Positions 26,654 to 34,952 of a DNA stretch of 64,000 nt are shown piece after piece. This DNA comes from Thiobacillus sp. (lineage in GTDB: Bacteria > Pseudomonadota > Gammaproteobacteria > Burkholderiales > Thiobacillaceae). The translations under genes were made by a program, and so were the position numbers. Each line of letters starts with the position of its first letter. The first letter of the stretch is position 1. The DNA is taken from NCBI GenBank assembly GCA_024235835.1, contig JACKLQ010000002.1, positions 310,001 through 374,000 on the forward strand, written 5' to 3'. The notes under the pieces are model-generated. The model did no database searches. It was not told the origin of the DNA and saw only the letters and a program-made list of their open reading frames with translations.

Positions 26654-27568
26654 TCAATCAAGCCCGACTTCCTGGGCAGAACCCTCCCGCCACACGCACA
26701 TGCCATTGCCGCCTTCCCGCTTGGCGATGAGCTGGGCCCTTTCCGCCTGTTCCAGCACTTCCTCGATGAAAAAGATGGGATCCAGGGACACCACGCCGAA
26801 GGAGGCGGTGAGCTTCGCCGGCTGGCCGCCCACGGTGAATGTGGTGTCCGCCAGTTCCTCCCTCAGGCGGTTGATCATGGTGGCCGCCTGGTCCAGGTCC
26901 GTGTTGGGCAGGCAGAGCAGGAATTCCTCGCCCTTGATGCGGAACAGGGTGTCGTATCCCCTAAGGCGGGCCTTGAAAAACGCCGCCACGGCCTGGATCA
27001 GCTCGTCCCCTCCCTTTTGGCCCAGCCGCTGGTTGTGCTGGGCGAAGTCGTCCAGATCCGCATGGCTGAGGGTGCATGGCTGACGGGTGCGCTGGATGCG
27101 CTCCACCTCCTCGGCAAGCCGAAGCTGGACGGCCTGGCGGTTCCACACACCGGTCAGCTTGTCCACGGCGCCCATCCGTTCCATGAGGCGCTGTTCCAGT
27201 TGCCGCAGCAACTGCCGGAAGCGGGCGGAGATGGCCATGAGGGCGTCGTAGTCCTCGGGCGCGATCTCCCGGCCGTCCACCTTGCTTTGCAGCAGGTGGC
27301 GGGCGATTCCATGCATGGATTGGTGTGCCACCGCGATGGCCTCGTAGTCTGGTTCGGTTCCAAGCCGGGCCTTGGCCTGGCCATGGAACCAGAGCCCGAA
27401 GTCGCAGCGTGCGTGGGCGTCCTTGGCGAGATCGGTGGGGTCAGGTTCGCCACCGCAGATGAGTTGGCGGTTGAGGCGGGCCATCCACTTGGCGTGGTCC
27501 CCCAGGGCCCGGTCCAGCTCCTGGAGCCGGGCGACGATGTCGGCATGGGAATGATCCTGGACGGTCAT
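26654..27568 (-). CDS. DgcZ-like diguanylate cyclase with zinc-binding CZB domain; degenerate GGDEF
   Basis: 304 residues. An N-terminal CZB domain has H25, C55, H82 and H86, the same spacing as the zinc ligands of E. coli DgcZ (H22, C52, H79, H83). The GGDEF domain follows (from about 135) with DKLTGVWNRQA, but the signature loop reads KGEEF (212-216), with the first glycine replaced by lysine. Activity is therefore uncertain. It overlaps the upstream GGDEF/EAL gene by four bases, so the two c-di-GMP proteins are co-translated. Zinc would be the expected signal. Confidence 0.9.
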   Translation of the reverse strand: MTVQDHSHADIVARLQELDRALGDHAKWMARLNRQLICGGEPDPTDLAKDAHARCDFGLWFHGQAKARLGTEPDYEAIAVAHQSMHGIARHLLQSKVDGREIAPEDYDALMAISARFRQLLRQLEQRLMERMGAVDKLTGVWNRQAVQLRLAEEVERIQRTRQPCTLSHADLDDFAQHNQRLGQKGGDELIQAVAAFFKARLRGYDTLFRIKGEEFLLCLPNTDLDQAATMINRLREELADTTFTVGGQPAKLTASFGVVSLDPIFFIEEVLEQAERAQLIAKREGGNGMCVWREGSAQEVGLD

Positions 27569-30357
27569 GTTGTTCCTCCGGGAAACAGTGCGGGATGGCG
27601 GGCCTGGGGCCGGTCGAGGAAAAATCCCTGGGCCTTGTTCACCCCCAGGGAAGTGAGCAGGCGAAGCGTGGCCTCATCTTCCACGCACTCCGCCACCGTG
27701 GCCTTGCCCAGGCCCCGGGCCACCTCCACCATGCCCCGCACGAACACCTGGTTGTCATGATCAAAGGGCAGGTTGCGAATGAACATGCCATCCAGTTTGA
27801 TTGTATCCACGCGGATATGCTTGAGGTAGGCGAAAGAGGCGAAACCGGCGCCGAAATCATCCAGGCATACCCCGCAGCCTGCCAGCTTGAGAGCCTCGAT
27901 GAAGCGTTCCGCGTCAGTCAGGTCGGATACGGTGGCGGTTTCGGTGATCTCGATGATGAGGCGCTCTGGCGCCACGCCGAATTCCCGCAGCAGGTCGACG
28001 ATGTAGTGGGGCAATACGGGGTCGTCGAAGGATCGGCCCGAGATGTTCACCGCGATTCGAGGCGCGGTGGGCTTTTCCGCCAGCAGGCCCACGGCCTGGC
28101 GCAGGACCCAGCGGTCGATTTCCAGGATCTTGGCGCTCTTCTCCGCCACGGGGATGAAGCGCCCGGGCGGCACCAGTTCGCCGCTTTCCTCGTCGCGCAG
28201 GCGGATGAGGGCCTCCAGGTGGGCCAGTTCCCGGGTGTCGGCCTGGTACACGCCCTGGAAATGCAGTTCGAACAAGCTTTGTTCCAGGGCACGGTTGAGG
28301 CGATCGTTCCAGGACAGCCGGTTGACCATCTCCGTGGTGTTGTCCAGGTCCTGGCGATATAGGCGCCAGGTGTTCTTGCCCGCCTGCTTGGCCTGGTACA
28401 TGGCTGCGTCTGCCCGCACCACCAACTGTTCCTGGTCGGCCGCATGGGAAGGATACAGCGAGATGCCCAGGCTGGAGGAAATGTGCAGGATCTGGCCCTC
28501 GAAGCGGAAAGGAATCTGGGCGATGGCCCGCACGATGCGCTCCGCCAGGGCCTGGGCCTGCTGGGCGTCGGAATTGGGCATGAGCACGGCGAATTCATCG
28601 CCACCCAGCCGGAACAGCATCTCGTGCCGGCGCGTGAGGCCGGAAACTTCGCCGGCCACACGGATGAGCAGCGCATCCCCCGCCTTGTGGCCGAAATGGT
28701 CGTTGATGGCCTTGAACTCATCCAGGTCGAAATAGAGCAGGGCGGAGGAGTGATCGTGGCGGACAGACTCCGCAAGCATGCGCTCCAGCTCGATTTCGAA
28801 CCGGTGGCGGTTATAGAGGCCGGTGAGGGAATCCCGCTCCGCCAGGTAGAGGAGCTGCTCGGCCGTCTGGCGCTCGTTGGTCACGTCCTCGAAGATCCAG
28901 AGATGGCCGACGAAGCGTTCATCCCGCTCGAACACCGGGAAGCTCAACAGGTTGACCACCCGCCCGTCCTTGATCTGTATCTCCAGGGGAGCGATGCCTT
29001 CCCGGGAAGACACGGCAGCTTTCATGTGCTGCATGAAGGCTTCCCGGTTGGCCAGCTGGCAGTCGCTGCGTGAGTAGATGTCCTCTGCGGTCATGCCGGC
29101 AAGCGTCACGCTGGAGGGGATGTTCCAGATCTGTTCGAAGGCCGGGTTGTAGTAGATCACACGACCGTTTTCACCCACGAACATGATGCCCAGGTTCATG
29201 GCGGAGAGGAGGGCCATGAGGCGGGCCTGTTCCGCCTCCGTGGCGGACAGGTAGTCCAGGGCACGTTGTTCGGAGGCCTTGAGGTCGGTGACATCCCGGA
29301 TGCTGGCGCGCACTCCGAGAAAATGGTTGTCGCTGCTGAAAATGGGGTGCCAGTTCACGGCTGCCCAGAACTGGCTGCCGTCCTTGCGCACCATGCGGAA
29401 CTGGTATCCCTCCCCCGTGGAACCCCGCAAGGCCTCGGCGAAGCGCTTTTCCGCCATGTCCCGGTCGGCTTCCGCCACCAGGCAGAGGGGAAAAGCGGCC
29501 ATGTCCATGCACTCATCCGACGTGTAACCGGTCATGCGCAGGACGGAGGGGTTCACCCAGATGATCTGGGCCGCCGGATCGATCCACAGTTCCAGGTCGT
29601 AGGTGTAGTTGGCAATGGCATAAAAGCGCTGCTCGCTGTCCCGCAGCTCGGACAGCCGCGAAAGCAGCTGGCGGGACATCACCTGGAAAGCGTGGGCCAG
29701 TTGCCCCACCTCGTCATCCCCCGGCGTGGGGAGTTCCGCCCGGAAGTTGCCTGAGGCAAGGGCATGGCTGGCCTCGGTCAGCTGGCTGAGGCGCCGGGTG
29801 AGGCCATACCCCAGCAGGGCGAACAAGGGTATGGTCAATCCCATTACCCCCAGGCCCACGAGCAGACCGATGCGGGTGACCCGCGCCCTGGTCTGGGCCA
29901 GGAAGGTGGTATCTATCCCGTAATAAAGCCTGCCGTAGGTCACTCCCACCAGGCGGATGTCCATGGTGGTGTCGTACACATGATCGGCGGGATCGTCGCC
30001 AAATTCTTCGTTGAGCAGCGGCAGCGGGCTGTTGATCTGCAACCCTGAACTGGCGACCCGCCGGCCATCCCGATCCAGAAGCAACAGATACGCAAAGCTC
30101 CGGGCACTGCGTGCCTCGTCCAGGATGGCCTGCAGCTCCGCATAATCGCGCTGCATCAGGGAACCGCTGAGGGACGCGTTGAGCAGGGGGATCAAGGTTT
30201 CCACCTGCTGCCTGGCACGGGATTCCAGCTCGCTTGCTGCCTGGCTGCTGATCCAGGTCAGCAAGGCGGCCAGCATGGCAGCTCCCACCAGGACACCAGA
30301 CAGGGTGAGCTTGACCCAGAGCGGCCACCTTGAAAAACGCCAGGGTGAAGAACTCAC
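27565..30357 (-). CDS. Membrane sensor with HAMP, two PAS, GGDEF and EAL domains
   Basis: 930 residues. Membrane segments at about 13-35 and 166-188 bracket a periplasmic sensor. HAMP follows (about 190-240), then PAS domains at roughly 245-365 and 380-500. GGDEF is intact at 585-589. EAL shows LEALIR (E715-A716-L717), DDFGAGFASF (usually DDFGTGYSSL) and AECVED. Both cyclase and phosphodiesterase signatures look usable. It lies between a periplasmic binding protein gene and a cyclase gene with four-base overlaps on both sides, which suggests the binding protein feeds its periplasmic sensor. Confidence 0.92.
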   Translation of the reverse strand: MSSSPWRFSRWPLWVKLTLSGVLVGAAMLAALLTWISSQAASELESRARQQVETLIPLLNASLSGSLMQRDYAELQAILDEARSARSFAYLLLLDRDGRRVASSGLQINSPLPLLNEEFGDDPADHVYDTTMDIRLVGVTYGRLYYGIDTTFLAQTRARVTRIGLLVGLGVMGLTIPLFALLGYGLTRRLSQLTEASHALASGNFRAELPTPGDDEVGQLAHAFQVMSRQLLSRLSELRDSEQRFYAIANYTYDLELWIDPAAQIIWVNPSVLRMTGYTSDECMDMAAFPLCLVAEADRDMAEKRFAEALRGSTGEGYQFRMVRKDGSQFWAAVNWHPIFSSDNHFLGVRASIRDVTDLKASEQRALDYLSATEAEQARLMALLSAMNLGIMFVGENGRVIYYNPAFEQIWNIPSSVTLAGMTAEDIYSRSDCQLANREAFMQHMKAAVSSREGIAPLEIQIKDGRVVNLLSFPVFERDERFVGHLWIFEDVTNERQTAEQLLYLAERDSLTGLYNRHRFEIELERMLAESVRHDHSSALLYFDLDEFKAINDHFGHKAGDALLIRVAGEVSGLTRRHEMLFRLGGDEFAVLMPNSDAQQAQALAERIVRAIAQIPFRFEGQILHISSSLGISLYPSHAADQEQLVVRADAAMYQAKQAGKNTWRLYRQDLDNTTEMVNRLSWNDRLNRALEQSLFELHFQGVYQADTRELAHLEALIRLRDEESGELVPPGRFIPVAEKSAKILEIDRWVLRQAVGLLAEKPTAPRIAVNISGRSFDDPVLPHYIVDLLREFGVAPERLIIEITETATVSDLTDAERFIEALKLAGCGVCLDDFGAGFASFAYLKHIRVDTIKLDGMFIRNLPFDHDNQVFVRGMVEVARGLGKATVAECVEDEATLRLLTSLGVNKAQGFFLDRPQARHPALFPGGTT

Positions 30358-31169
30358 GGGGCCAGTCCTTTGCGCGTCTCCTTCAGGTACCCGTCCACAC
30401 GTTTCAGCATCCGTTCATTCGCCGGGATCAGGGCGGAATAAGCGATACCCTTGAGGAACCCCTGGCCGGCGATGCCCTGGCCGAAAGCCAGCACGGCGCT
30501 TTGCAGGCGTTCCCTGTCCGCCCGGGAAACGCCAGGCTTGGCCAGCATGACGAAGGCGGGGATGTCGGCCATGTGGGCATAGACCTTCAGCTTTACGCGG
30601 ACGGGTTCCGGTATCTGCTTCATGCCGTGGCTGGTGGTCACCCCCGCCATGGCCAGGCCAGTGACCAAGGCCTGGCCTACGCTGGCGTGGTTGCGGTATT
30701 CCACTACCCTGTAGTCGCGCCCCGCCTCCAGGCCCTTTTCGTCCAGATAATGCACCGAGGCCATGACCGTGACCGCCAGCCGGTCGATCACCGCCAGCTG
30801 CTGGCCCTGCATGAGCGACAGGTTATCCAGTGGGCGGTCCGCGCTGTAAACGAGCAAGGCATCGTGGTCCGGCTGGAACTGGACCAGGGGATGGAACCCC
30901 AGATCCTTCTGGGCCAGCCGGCCAAAGTGGGCCGGCGTGATGGTGAGATCGAACTCGCCACGCAGGGTACGGGCCTGGTATTCGGCGAAATCCAGGGCGC
31001 TTTCCAGGTAGACCGGCTCCCCAAGCCGGCTTTCCAGATAAGCCCGCATGGGTTCATAGCGCGCCGCCAGCGTGCGCATGCTGTGGATCGGTGGCACGCC
31101 GATGACCATGGCGGCCTGGACAAGGCCTTCCTGCAGAGTCAGCCAGAGGATCAGCAAGACCCGGACCAT
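30354..31169 (-). CDS. PhnD/phosphate-phosphonate-type periplasmic binding protein
   Basis: 271 residues with a signal peptide (about 1-20, VRVLLILWLTLQEGLVQA). The fold marker is the PhnD-like body: IGVPPIHSMRTLAARYEPMRAYLESRLG, DLTITPAHFGRLAQ and VVEYRNHASVGQALVTGLAMAGV. No ABC permease or ATPase gene is nearby. Instead it overlaps the GGDEF/EAL gene by four bases and abuts argA (TAAATG). Such orphan binding proteins commonly serve as sensor subunits; ligand unknown. Confidence 0.87.
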   Translation of the reverse strand: MVRVLLILWLTLQEGLVQAAMVIGVPPIHSMRTLAARYEPMRAYLESRLGEPVYLESALDFAEYQARTLRGEFDLTITPAHFGRLAQKDLGFHPLVQFQPDHDALLVYSADRPLDNLSLMQGQQLAVIDRLAVTVMASVHYLDEKGLEAGRDYRVVEYRNHASVGQALVTGLAMAGVTTSHGMKQIPEPVRVKLKVYAHMADIPAFVMLAKPGVSRADRERLQSAVLAFGQGIAGQGFLKGIAYSALIPANERMLKRVDGYLKETRKGLAP

Positions 31170-32501
31170 TTATTCCTCGGCCAGGGATTTCACCAGCACC
31201 TTGGAACGCCGCTGCCAGTTGTAGAGCGCCTTGCGAGGCGTGGGCAACTCCTCGGGAGTGACCAACTCGAAGCCGCGCTCGATGAACCAGTGGGCCGTGC
31301 GCGTGGTGAGCACGTAGATCTGGTTCAGCCCTTGTTGCAGGGCAGCCTCTTCCACCGCGGCCAGCAGGGCGTCGCCACGGCCCGCGCGGCGGAATTCGGG
31401 GTTGACCGCCAGGCAGGCCATCTCCGCGGCCTGGGTTTCGGGGAAGGGATAAAGGGCCACGCAGCCCACGATGCGGCCATCAAGTTCATCCACGAAGAAT
31501 TGTTCCACTTCCTGTTCCAGCCGCTCCCGGGAACGACGCACCAGCACACCCTCGTTCTCCAAGGGCTCGATGACGGAAAGGATGCCGCCCACGTCCTCGA
31601 TCTTGGCGGGGCGCACGTTCTCCACCGCCTCCCGGGATACCATGGTGCCTACCCCCTCGTGGGTGAACAATTCCACCAACAAGGCGCCGTCCCGCATGCG
31701 TTCCAGCAGGTGGGCGCGGCGCACGCCGCCCCGGCAGGCGCGGATGGCGTGGGGCAAATAGAGCTTCAGATCGCCTTCCGGCAAGGCCTTGAGCATGCGT
31801 TGGGCGGCCGCCACGGTGAGTTGGCTGATGAGGTTCCCCTTGGCATCACGGCAGTCGCCCCGGTCCAGCAGGAAGATCAGCTTGTCGGCCTGGAGAGCCA
31901 TGGCAGCGGCCGTGGCCACTTCCTCCAGGGCCACGTTGAAAACCTCTCCGGTGGGGGAATATCCCAGGGGGGAGAGCAATACGATCTCCCCAGCCGCCAG
32001 GCGGGCGTTGATGGCGCCATCGGCGATCTTGCGCACCTCCCCCGTGAACTGCAGGTCGACCCCATCCACCACCCCCACGGGCCGGGCGGTCACGAAGTTT
32101 CCCGAAGCGACCCGGATCTCCGCCCCGGCCATGGGCGTATTGGGCAGGCCCACGGAAAGCATGCTCTCGATATCCACCCGCACCGACCCCACCGCGTCCT
32201 TCACAAGTTCCAGGGTATCGGCGTCGGTGACCCGCAGACCGCCCACGTACTGGGGCTCATCCCCCTGGGCGGCAAGGCGTTCCTCCACCTGGGGCCGCAC
32301 GCCGTGGACCAGCACCAGACGCACACCCAGGCTGTTGAGCAGGTTGAAGTCGTAGATCAGGCTTGAAAAACCACCATCCGCCAGGGCGTCTCCGCCCAGG
32401 GCCACCACGAAGGTCTTGCCTCGGAAGGCATGGATATAGGGGGCCGCTGCGCGGAACCACTGTACGAAGGTGTTGGCTTCCGCTTCTCCCAGCTTGGCCA
32501 T
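31170..32501 (-). CDS. argA: N-acetylglutamate synthase ArgA
   Basis: A 443-residue bifunctional-fold enzyme for the first step of arginine synthesis. The N-terminal amino-acid-kinase domain (FVVALGGDALADGGF, LVLVHGVRPQVEERL) is the regulatory, arginine-sensing part. The C-terminal GNAT domain (VGCVALYPFPETQAAEMACLAVNPEFRRAGRGDALL) carries the acetyl-CoA loop. Length matches ArgA. Its stop is directly followed by the PhnD-like start, so a housekeeping gene heads the c-di-GMP module. rsmE lies 73 bases upstream. Confidence 0.95.
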   Translation of the reverse strand: MAKLGEAEANTFVQWFRAAAPYIHAFRGKTFVVALGGDALADGGFSSLIYDFNLLNSLGVRLVLVHGVRPQVEERLAAQGDEPQYVGGLRVTDADTLELVKDAVGSVRVDIESMLSVGLPNTPMAGAEIRVASGNFVTARPVGVVDGVDLQFTGEVRKIADGAINARLAAGEIVLLSPLGYSPTGEVFNVALEEVATAAAMALQADKLIFLLDRGDCRDAKGNLISQLTVAAAQRMLKALPEGDLKLYLPHAIRACRGGVRRAHLLERMRDGALLVELFTHEGVGTMVSREAVENVRPAKIEDVGGILSVIEPLENEGVLVRRSRERLEQEVEQFFVDELDGRIVGCVALYPFPETQAAEMACLAVNPEFRRAGRGDALLAAVEEAALQQGLNQIYVLTTRTAHWFIERGFELVTPEELPTPRKALYNWQRRSKVLVKSLAEE

Positions 32502-32574
32502 GGGACGTGCTCCGAGTCTTGTTTATAAGGCAGGTTAACGGACAATCCAGATGAAACTTAAGCCTGGAAAGCCA

Positions 32575-33300
32575 CTACCTGTAATCTCCCCAGAGGGCTT
32601 GCAGTGCCGCCAAGGCCGCCAGGGCAGCCGTTTCGGTGCGCAACACGCGGGGGCCGAGACGCACCCCCACGAATCCAGCCTCCCGGGCCAGGGTCCGCTC
32701 CGCGGGGTCGAAGCCGCCCTCCGGGCCGGCCAACAGGGTGATCTCTCCAACTGGGTCGGGCAGGTCCCCCAGACTGAGCGAGGCCTCCGGGTCCAGCATC
32801 AGCCCAACGCCCGGGGAGTCCTGCCAACTGCGGCGCCAGGCATCGAAGTCGACGATGCCCGCCACCTCCGGGACGCGGTTGCGGCCACACTGCTCGCAGG
32901 CCGACACCACCACCGCCTGCCAGTGGGCTCTGCGCCGTTCCACCTTGTCGCCGGAAAGGCGCACGATGGTGCGCCGCATCATGAGGGGCTGGATCGCCGC
33001 CACCCCCAGTTCCACGGACTTCTGAACGGTCAAATCCATGCGCTCGCCACTGGAAACACCCTGGGCCAGGACCACCCGCAGGGGCGACTCCCGATCCTGA
33101 CTGTGGCGTGCAAGCAGGCGAACCGAGGCATGGCCGCCCGTGGTGAGGATGCCCGAATACTCCTCGCCGTCCCCGTTGAACAGCGTCACGGCCTCCCCGT
33201 CCCTCAGGCGGAGTGCGCCGATGGCGTGGCGCGCCACCGCGTCCGGCAGGGTCACCACGCGATCGACGTGGAGTGGAACTGGGCAATAGAAACGGGGCAT
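32575..33300 (-). CDS. rsmE: 16S rRNA m3U1498 methyltransferase RsmE
   Basis: 241 residues from ATG 33300 (MPRFYCPVPL). A short PUA-like N-terminus is followed by a SPOUT-fold methyltransferase with the knot motifs LLAGPEGGFDPAE and RLGPRVLRTETAALAAL. It methylates U1498 in 16S rRNA using SAM. A GTG two codons upstream is less likely. It diverges from the thioredoxin-fold gene over 66 bases. Confidence 0.94.
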   Translation of the reverse strand: MPRFYCPVPLHVDRVVTLPDAVARHAIGALRLRDGEAVTLFNGDGEEYSGILTTGGHASVRLLARHSQDRESPLRVVLAQGVSSGERMDLTVQKSVELGVAAIQPLMMRRTIVRLSGDKVERRRAHWQAVVVSACEQCGRNRVPEVAGIVDFDAWRRSWQDSPGVGLMLDPEASLSLGDLPDPVGEITLLAGPEGGFDPAERTLAREAGFVGVRLGPRVLRTETAALAALAALQALWGDYR

Positions 33301-33366
33301 GGTCACTCAGGGCATGTGGTCTCGAATGTTATTATCCCGGCGTTGGCTTCAAGCGGGAGTTTTACC

Positions 33367-33921
33367 GTGGTGCGCATGGAAACCCCGGTCTGCGATTTCG
33401 GCTGGAAGGCGGTGGATTTTCAACTGCCCGGCGTGGACGGCAAGACCTATACCCTGAAGGATGTGGCAGGCCCCAATGGCCTGTTGCTCATGTTCATCTG
33501 CAACCACTGCCCCTACGTGAAGGCGGTCATCCACCGCATTGTGCGGGACGTCTCGGACCTGAAGGCCCTGGGCATCGGCGCCATTGCCGTCATGTCCAAC
33601 GACCCCGGCGAATATCCCGAGGACTCCTTCGACAACATGGTGCGCCTGGCTCGGGATCTGGCCTTCCCCATGCCCTACGTGACGGACGAGACCCAGGCCG
33701 TGGCCCGGGCCTACGGCGCCGTATGCACGCCGGATTTCTTCGGCTTCAACCGCGACCTGGCATTGCAATACCGGGGCCGCCTGGATGAATCCCGCAAGGA
33801 AACCGCACCGGAAGGTGCGCGACGTGATCTTTTCGAGGCCATGAAACAGGTGGCAGAGACCCAGCGAGGCCCGACCGACCAGATTCCCAGCATGGGATGC
33901 TCCATCAAATGGCGGACCTGA
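33367..33921 (+). CDS. Thioredoxin-fold (AhpC/TSA-redoxin) protein
   Basis: 184 residues from GTG 33367, chosen because GGGAG lies nine bases before it; ATG 33376 is the alternative. The core is VDFQLPGVDGKTYTLKDVAG, then MFICNHCPYVKAV with a CNHC redox motif (C45, C48), and VCTPDFFGFNRDL. It resembles the TlpA/redoxin-like proteins of the YneN type, without a signal peptide, so it is a cytoplasmic thiol protein of unknown target. Its last 13 bases overlap the next gene. Confidence 0.87.
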   Translation: MVRMETPVCDFGWKAVDFQLPGVDGKTYTLKDVAGPNGLLLMFICNHCPYVKAVIHRIVRDVSDLKALGIGAIAVMSNDPGEYPEDSFDNMVRLARDLAFPMPYVTDETQAVARAYGAVCTPDFFGFNRDLALQYRGRLDESRKETAPEGARRDLFEAMKQVAETQRGPTDQIPSMGCSIKWRT

Positions 33922-34712
33922 AGGACATGCTGGAGCGGGTCATCGCCGCCTGCCGGGAGGTGGGGCGGGAGGAAGTCATGCCCCGCTATCTGAAGGTGGC
34001 CCACGAGCGCAAGGTGGACGGCAGCCTGCTCACTGAAGCGGATGTGGCTGCCCAGACCGCTCTGTTCCGCAGGTTGCGTGCCATCGCCCCCTACCCCGTG
34101 CTGGGGGAGGAAATGACCGAGGCAGAGCAGCACGACGTCTGGGAGATAGGCGGCGACGGCCTGTGGTGCGTGGACCCCATCGATGGCACCAGCAATTTCG
34201 TCAATGGCTTGCCCTTTTTCGCCATCTCCGTGGCCCTGATACAAAACCGCAAAAGCGTCCTGGGCGTGGTGTATGACCCCAGTGCGGACGAGGCCTTCTA
34301 TGCCGTCCATGGCCAGGGCTCGTACATGAACGGCGAACGCCTCCCCATCAAGCAACCACCCATGGACTTGAAGCGCTGCATGGCCGCCATAGACCTCAAG
34401 CGCATCGACCGGCAACTGGGGGGGCGCCTTGCCAGCGAGCACCCTTTCGGTTCCCAGCGCAACCTGGGGGCCAGCACCCTGGACTGGTGCTATGTGGCGG
34501 CGGGCCGCATGCACATCTACCTGCACGGGGGGCAGAAACTCTGGGATTACGCTGCGGGCTGCCTCATCCTGCGGGAGGCCGGCGGCGCCTCCTGCCTCAT
34601 CAACGGCGAGGAGTTCCGCGGCGAAAACCCATGGAACCGCTCCGTCCTGGCCGCCCTCACCCCTGAACTGCTCTCCCAGTGGAAAACCTGGGTTCTGAAC
34701 CCCGCGCCCTGA
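33909..34712 (+). CDS. Inositol-monophosphatase-family phosphatase (HisN-like)
   Basis: 267 residues. The IMPase motifs are clear: GEEMTE, WCVDPIDGTSNFVNGLP (metal ligands D, D) and LWDYAAGCLILREAGG. Candidate substrates in this family are histidinol phosphate, inositol phosphate, fructose-1,6-bisphosphate or PAP. ATG 33909 is chosen over 33897 on alignment of the start. It overlaps the thioredoxin-fold gene by 13 bases. Confidence 0.9.
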   Translation: MADLKDMLERVIAACREVGREEVMPRYLKVAHERKVDGSLLTEADVAAQTALFRRLRAIAPYPVLGEEMTEAEQHDVWEIGGDGLWCVDPIDGTSNFVNGLPFFAISVALIQNRKSVLGVVYDPSADEAFYAVHGQGSYMNGERLPIKQPPMDLKRCMAAIDLKRIDRQLGGRLASEHPFGSQRNLGASTLDWCYVAAGRMHIYLHGGQKLWDYAAGCLILREAGGASCLINGEEFRGENPWNRSVLAALTPELLSQWKTWVLNPAP

Positions 34713-34952
34713 ATTTCGATTTCTGCCGCACTGCATCATAAGAATGGCATTTGAGAATATAAAAACATTTTAATCAAGCACGCCTCCAAGCCAATCCCCG
34801 CGCCATTCAAGGCCGGACGCCGCGCCTGTCGGTCTCGGCGTCCAATTAAGACCGGTGAGTCACCTTGCTCTGCCATATGGCGTCATAGATAATCAATACT
34901 TTCCGCCCAAAATGGGCCACAAATCCGGTTTTTTATTCGAGGAAACAACAAC
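34713..34952. other. 240-base gap upstream of tkt with an 8-bp inverted repeat
   Basis: The first half is AT-rich for this genome (TATAAA at 34758-34763 is a possible -10 without a clear -35). GGACGCCG (34815-34822) and CGGCGTCC (34836-34843) form a hairpin with a 13-base loop. GAGGA lies about nine bases before the tkt ATG. The region presumably holds the promoter of the glycolytic operon. No gene was found in it. Confidence 0.5.

Noticed and set aside
34800..34850. Terminator after the HisN-like gene
   Set aside because: The 8-bp hairpin is followed by AATTAAG rather than a T-run, so it was only noted as an inverted repeat.
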